From: an uncultured Lachnospiraceae bacterium
GTDB lineage: Bacteria; Bacillota; Clostridia; Lachnospirales; Lachnospiraceae
Length of the DNA stretch: 8,754 nt
Reading direction: 5' to 3'
Assembly (NCBI GenBank): GCA_947628025.1
Contig: CANQYH010000121.1
Coordinates: 1-8,754, forward strand
The notes under the pieces were generated by a model. That model was given only the letters and a program-made list of their open reading frames with translations. It was not told the origin of the DNA and ran no database searches. Each line of letters begins with the position of its first letter. Position 1 is the stretch's first letter. This document shows, piece after piece, positions 7,101 through 8,754 of this stretch. Both the position numbers and the translations under genes were made by a program.

Positions 7101-8754
7101 GAGACTAACAGTGGAAGTGTTAGGTGACGCCGTCACTGCGGGAAAGGTGGAAAATACCGCCTATGTGAAAGTCGGTAATGGCAGTGAGCAGCAGTCAAAT
7201 ACGATCGAAAATCCGACTGAAGAACAGAAAAAGACGGAAACCAGTGTAAATGGTGAAATCGTGACTTCGGACAATCTGAAGCAGGATGAAAACGGCAATC
7301 TCGTCGGCCCGGCCGCTCTGGTAGGTAAGGAGATCACGTACCGGATTGACTGGAAGAATAATCAGTCTGGGTATGCGGCGGTCGTTATTACGGACCCGCT
7401 GGATCCGAATGTGGAGTTTGTCAGCGCCAGCTATGATGGGGTAGAGTTGACTAGCAGCACTTCTGGCAAAATAGTGCAGACAGATCAGACGGTCGAAGTG
7501 CCGAATCCGGACGGAAGCGGAAGTACAGAAGTACCGATGATCGTCTATGATTCGACGACCCATACCGTCACCTGGAATCTGGGCGTGCGATTCTCTGGAA
7601 ATGAGGGTTCCGTCACGCTGACAGTAAAGGTGCTGACGGGCGCTGTGAAGCAGGGCAAAGTGGAGAATCAGGCTGAAGTAGAGATTGGCAGCAGCCCGAA
7701 AGTCACGACCAATACGGTCACGAACCCTGTAGGACCGCAGAAAGAGGAAGTTCTTGTTCCGCCAGCTGAAGCCGGTCATATGGTTGGAGTAGGCGACGAA
7801 CTCACCTATAAGATCTACTGGCAAAATTACAAGGATACGGCAGCGGCCGTCACAGTACACGACCCGCTGGATCCGGGCGTGGACTTTGTCAGAGCCAAAT
7901 GGACGACGGATGGCGGAGCATCTACAGAACTTACATTGGATGCGCAAGCGGACGGTTCTGATGCGTCGACATCGGGAGTCCCCCAAGAGGTTCCGAGGAT
8001 CGACTACGATGCCAAAACGCATACAGTTATCTGGGAACTGGGAGAGCGGGTTTCGCTTGATGCCGGCTATGTGGAGCTGACCGTAAAGGTCAATGAGAAA
8101 GCCGTGCAGAACTGGTCTTATGGCGATGCCTATGGCGGTACCAGAGAAAAGCCCGAGGCGGACAGCGAGAGTAAAGACTGGAAGGTTTTGGACCGTGCGG
8201 CGGTCAAGGTCGGCGGAGATCCCTGGATCGATACGAATATCGTAGAGAATCCGGTGCCGGAGAAGACAGAAACGGATCCGGGCGCAGGCGAGACCGTGGG
8301 GATAGGCGATGAGATCACCTACGAGATCCACTGGAGCAACGGCCATGACAAGCCGGCGACTGTGACGATTACGGATGTGTTGGATCCGGGCGTAGACTTT
8401 GAAAAAGCCAGCGGTTCCTATCGGATTGATCGTGACGGTGAAACGCAGATGACTGTCATTGTTTGGACCTTGGAGAATCAGGCGCCGGGTGCGTCCGGTA
8501 CCGTGACGTTGACCGTCAGAGTAAACGAAAATGCGGCCAAAGAGTGGTATTATGGATCTGACGGGACCATTGAAGAGGGAGCCGGTACGGATGACAAAGT
8601 CGTGAACCAGGCCTCTGTGCAGGTAGGGAACGATCCGAAAGTCATGACCGAAGTGATCGAGAATCCCACGGGTGGTCCGCACAAGACGGAGACGAATATC
8701 GAACGGAAAGGATCGGATATTCCGGTCGGCGGGGACGATCTGAAACCGGAAGAC
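1015..8754 (+). CDS. Giant secreted VWA / D2-repeat surface adhesin, 3' end beyond window
   Basis: One frame stays open for 2,580 codons to the right edge, with no stop or frameshift, so the true protein is longer. Order of parts: signal peptide (residues 1-34), VWA domain with complete MIDAS (about 142-646), a long central region (about 647-1335), a large CnaB/SpaA-like module (about 1335-1715), then D2/DUF11-like repeats from 1723 with the sixth unit cut off. Cysteines are very rare, as usual for Gram-positive surface proteins. The architecture is that of a sortase-anchored adhesin or pilus-tip-like protein: the VWA head binds a ligand, probably host or neighbouring-cell protein or glycan, and the repeats form a stiff stalk. 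The ligand cannot be deduced. The LPXTG or other anchor and C-terminal membrane helix would lie outside the window. The ORF at 132 is its likely operon partner. Base composition is uneven: 1530-2900 is much more AT-rich than the rest. Confidence 0.93.
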   Translation, partial: MMKQTKLRRALAFILSFCMVLGNLNGLLDIPVYADAPQAAQEGPTKGVERAADPSTMDTYMNMLDFSDNSRYAGRLWTDKTVFAYGAADATGGSGWDDETNTLTLDPKTDGVNGEVKLDSDFLHVFSALGSSLQVEENVYAPIDLVILLDMSGSMLTDLDDGCTSTKHKPTVDTTGVTDPEEKKEIEEFQRKERIEHSRIYKVLSSINTTIDTLMELNDTNRVAVIAYGTTAFTLLPLAHYQKNGEKDYLTVNYITNYKGENFDVEKGGSGAYTVIADAVNPYAVDPDLKHVERYARNDYTQGYIIEDEEDPVTGKKTGDKKYKADVGFKPDDPEKPDPNTQFIGFHTNLQAGIYQGFQELYNHYEKASDVIYTYTYTSQSGEQTVTVPRMPVAFVMTDGGSNYALKNTDPTKENGTEWYNVPIVTEDVEYYGVKEEKKDGVKVFYPYQKYRSEDKGFNGSGVILDILLTASFMKAKVLNQYKKLLADSNMSEDVIRDAKFIIDTISVDTPTTDWQIPRVYATLNPEEYFKKNESDLPAATAKWESFMRASITDAYSSWEDWQALTDKDSSIMVDVDDSDTTDTTKGEVEKHKLSFPVKALPEGEEAACGVKQIDVTTNINYNDYFFDIRTGDLANVFTTQLDAINTPIFTPVAGTNDLGVKDSVTYMDPIGKYMEVKDVKNLLLFGKLYGVTKTAVYDYQWNQKYIENHTMFSPGWYRGDPDDAEYCTDTETLCNQYGYSDAAAAWKDGWVYRLNSTTAAEFVPSLATIEQPEYASNKQQKTKYTFYRLDLEKTEREQLRQNPAYYTGTESMDPNGILSTTPGAYKLSDLRIWVEDTGEYNDGLIEDESGIHSDTNFDQALWINIPVNMLPLRTVSVDEQDGGGYTYSTNLGEGTSDGDKERYKASFPLRVFYTVGIEDSLLSRDGTVNIVGGVSQEYIQENKITTANAAEARDLKQGYLEFFSNWYNPENRYGDYATTNVDYTYGDPVVTFSPSDENRYYIFEKALPLYNAAYVWVQNADLTPEDQTLAGTLGKKGLWKKVDTKAEEFDRQSFGGVIKGIDLDVELSAGDGTEETNRKIWEALSPTYSAKAGDIVLLKQNQLDNVDYVEENDPFKSDAYYFMPIEYFTFDKNKGTAERIQYAVARQGSEFGSAYVSAKINNGDMLCWYDASGMYKEKTYPYLSFSETQDETRGKKYIGYEDIRKEDGTLKTIEELNKESLNAETNAKEIQTNGTWVVAAKPGGLRVGNLAQSVGEKILPSETTPTISAPYDEYAKERFGEEKAQNLTVAYYAGNITRTANNYYVPTISTTSSLEGEKGIVVNVYQGNNGRLWVADTSLLMTKTVEISHGGVVDPEKEFQYQVFIDHRTGSYDAIVTRYNEAVNQWQRQFHYIDMELDGHLFLQTSDGKLATVDKNGNQVISGKNGYEYATGKTYDRAKDGGPYNIYVGSNSGAIETGASEYVLRVYHNTDVHGADTTYGAVSDTDIHVEYFDADGDEIPGSTSDGYSGKQAFYAANVTLVPVGEHEKFIVDQSSADGVSKQSDFYLLTLDPTVGAAGGSMSATDVLISSPYKTQSAYWTQTVDFGSKGSATLTEDDLYDRTIPAGATGSTSSDIATHTAEVTLKHGYGLLFSGIPANTAYRITEKLTDADIDAGYSLKRVEHNTGTDKSADAGNPKTYTPETTTESGTVHFSVPDQAYSVFGTTNIYEESGHFYNSWNADKKEIGVNDKDVDDLPGVDVNDTITYEIVWANTTEDTAEVIVTDRLDPGVDFVKASYPDRNVTLEAKTDGGSTEETGQSGQGLVQIFYDSGKHEVTWKLKECPAGGTGKLNLTVRVNDKAVKYWDPATGSLKDVPDDYLVKNRATVTVGDNSYNTNVVQNPVGKPEKTETQIDRDGKVDSLDEDDFTALENDVLAGPLVKPGDKITYEISWTNNENAPAAIVIRDPLDPNVKFVSAEFNINKSKKVKLIADGSGESVETDETVDMPVPGGSESSIVPMIVYSGAEGTQDTHTVTWNLGVQESTASGVVRLTVEVLGDAVTAGKVENTAYVKVGNGSEQQSNTIENPTEEQKKTETSVNGEIVTSDNLKQDENGNLVGPAALVGKEITYRIDWKNNQSGYAAVVITDPLDPNVEFVSASYDGVELTSSTSGKIVQTDQTVEVPNPDGSGSTEVPMIVYDSTTHTVTWNLGVRFSGNEGSVTLTVKVLTGAVKQGKVENQAEVEIGSSPKVTTNTVTNPVGPQKEEVLVPPAEAGHMVGVGDELTYKIYWQNYKDTAAAVTVHDPLDPGVDFVRAKWTTDGGASTELTLDAQADGSDASTSGVPQEVPRIDYDAKTHTVIWELGERVSLDAGYVELTVKVNEKAVQNWSYGDAYGGTREKPEADSESKDWKVLDRAAVKVGGDPWIDTNIVENPVPEKTETDPGAGETVGIGDEITYEIHWSNGHDKPATVTITDVLDPGVDFEKASGSYRIDRDGETQMTVIVWTLENQAPGASGTVTLTVRVNENAAKEWYYGSDGTIEEGAGTDDKVVNQASVQVGNDPKVMTEVIENPTGGPHKTETNIERKGSDIPVGGDDLKPED
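2131..2148 (+). repeat. Short tandem hexamer
   Basis: TATACC TATACC TATACA is in frame and encodes Tyr-Thr three times (part of VIYTYTYTS). It is a potential slippage site that would stay in frame because the unit is 6 nt. Confidence 0.6.
2752..2769 (+). repeat. Tandem 9-mer in the VWA insert
   Basis: GATACGACG occurs twice head to tail (2752-2760 and 2761-2769), encoding Asp-Thr-Thr twice. Copy-number change would keep the frame. Confidence 0.6.
2953..5013 (+). other. Central region of the adhesin, few recognised folds
   Basis: Residues about 647-1333. I cannot assign a fold with confidence. Recurrent motifs I associate with large clostridial VWA surface proteins are visible in order: 'DPIGKYMEVKDV' (669-680), 'INIPVNMLPLR' (864-874), 'FPLRVFYTVGI' (908-918), 'FSPSDENRYYIF' (993-1004), 'NGTWVVAAKPGG' (about 1234-1245) and 'YQGNNGRL' (about 1326-1333). 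This points to a string of beta-rich modules, some possibly Ig-like, linking the VWA head to the stalk. There are no membrane segments. Function beyond presentation of the head is unknown. Confidence 0.6.
5014..6159 (+). other. Oversized CnaB/SpaA-like Ig module
   Basis: Residues about 1334-1715 start with 'LLMTKTV' (K1344), contain 'GYGLLFSGIPANTAYRITE' (G1628-E1646) and end with 'VFGTTNIY' (N1707). In CnaB-type pilin domains a Lys in the first strand forms an isopeptide bond with an Asn in the last strand, helped by a buried Glu in the ITE motif. K1344, E1646 and N1707 fit these roles by position. CnaB domains are usually about 70-120 residues, so a large insert (about 1360-1615) separates the halves. 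Alternatively, two modules may lie side by side. Confidence 0.55.
6181..6675 (+). repeat. D2/DUF11-like stalk repeat 1
   Basis: Residues 1723-1887. It has the unit's hallmarks: 'VNDTITYEIVWAN', 'DRLDPGVDFVKA', 'HEVTWKL', 'LNLTVRV' and 'VKNRATV' (N1863), closing with 'NPVGKPEKTET'. This is the pattern of the conserved surface-repeat family TIGR01451/DUF11 and of fimbrial D2-type domains. The CTGGATCCG landmark is at 6313. Confidence 0.8.
6676..7227 (+). repeat. D2/DUF11-like stalk repeat 2
   Basis: Residues about 1888-2071: 'KPGDKITYEISWTNN', 'DPLDPNVKFVSA', 'HTVTWNLGV' and 'VENTAYV' (N2047), ending 'NPTEEQ'. The CTGGATCCG landmark at 6856 is 543 nt after that of repeat 1. It shares an exact 26-nt tract (7048-7073) with repeat 3. 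Confidence 0.82.
7228..7740 (+). repeat. D2/DUF11-like stalk repeat 3
   Basis: Residues 2072-2242: 'LVGKEITYRIDWKNN', 'DPLDPNVEFVSA', 'HTVTWNLGV' and 'VENQAEV' (N2218), ending 'NPVGPQ'. The landmark at 7399 is again exactly 543 nt from the previous one. Closest in sequence to repeat 2. Confidence 0.82.
7741..8259 (+). repeat. D2/DUF11-like stalk repeat 4, Asn replaced by Asp
   Basis: Residues 2243-2415: 'GVGDELTYKIYWQN', 'DPLDPGVDFVRA', 'HTVIWELGE' and 'VLDRAAV'. The position that is Asn in the other units is Asp here (D2393). A longer loop (about 2364-2392, Gly/Glu/Ser-rich) precedes it. The landmark at 7867 is 468 nt after that of repeat 3. Confidence 0.8.
8260..8679 (+). repeat. D2/DUF11-like stalk repeat 5
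   Basis: Residues 2416-2555: 'GIGDEITYEIHWSN', 'DVLDPGVDFEKA', 'VIVWTLE' and 'VVNQASV' (N2531), ending 'NPTGGP'. It is shorter than the others because the loop after the 'DFEKAS' strand is reduced. Landmark TTGGATCCG at 8380. Confidence 0.8.
8680..8754 (+). repeat. Start of stalk repeat 6, cut by window end
   Basis: Residues 2556-2580 begin 'HKTETNIERKG', matching the 'KTET' opening of repeats 2, 3 and 5, so at least one more unit follows outside the window. Confidence 0.6.

Noticed and set aside
7195..8682. 495-codon open frame on the minus strand
   Set aside because: It lies entirely antisense to the stalk repeats of a well-supported + strand gene. Its product is rich in Arg, Ile and His with no recognisable motif, as expected from reading biased codons backwards.
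1..8754. CRISPR array, tRNA, rRNA, insertion sequence or attachment site
   Set aside because: I saw no regularly spaced short repeats, cloverleaf, transposase motif or terminal inverted repeats. The only long-period repeats are protein-coding stalk units.

Overview
The window looks like an accessory surface-protein locus from a Gram-positive, probably gut-dwelling clostridium (Lachnospiraceae-like). This is inferred from three things. There are strong AGGAGG ribosome binding sites, base composition is moderate and uneven, and the protein architecture (signal peptide, von Willebrand A domain, pilin-type Ig modules, tandem D2/DUF11-like repeats) is one I associate with that group. No rRNA, tRNA or housekeeping gene is present to fix the taxon. 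All supported genes lie on the + strand.

Layout: positions 1-131 hold a near-consensus sigma-A promoter (TTGACT, 17 nt, TATAAC), then a perfect 11-bp hairpin and a smaller stem beside the ribosome binding site. Positions 132-641 encode a 169-residue protein with a 'TSWQGTVRW' motif, which resembles small uncharacterised clostridial proteins I remember. Positions 642-1014 have no conventional gene. They are strikingly rich in ATGA and can be read as a chain of very short ORFs whose last stop overlaps the next gene's start.

From 1015 to the right edge there is one uninterrupted reading frame of 2,580 codons with no stop, so the gene continues outside the window. The encoded protein is secreted. 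In order it has a signal peptide, a VWA domain with all five MIDAS residues but greatly enlarged by insertions, a central region of about 680 residues with few recognised motifs, an oversized CnaB/SpaA-like Ig module with a plausible Lys-Glu-Asn isopeptide triad, and at least five D2/DUF11-like stalk repeats with a sixth cut off. The expected reading is an adhesive tip (VWA) on a long repeat stalk anchored in the cell wall. The anchor itself (LPXTG or other) is not visible.

The first promoter could serve both genes as one transcript; no second promoter was recognised in the gap. The most interesting points are the pairing of the small WQG-motif protein with the giant surface protein, the ATGA-rich mini-ORF leader, the switch-like 5' leader structure, and an AT-rich island inside the VWA coding region that suggests mosaic exchange of the binding head. 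I did not find clear evidence of a wholly new system.
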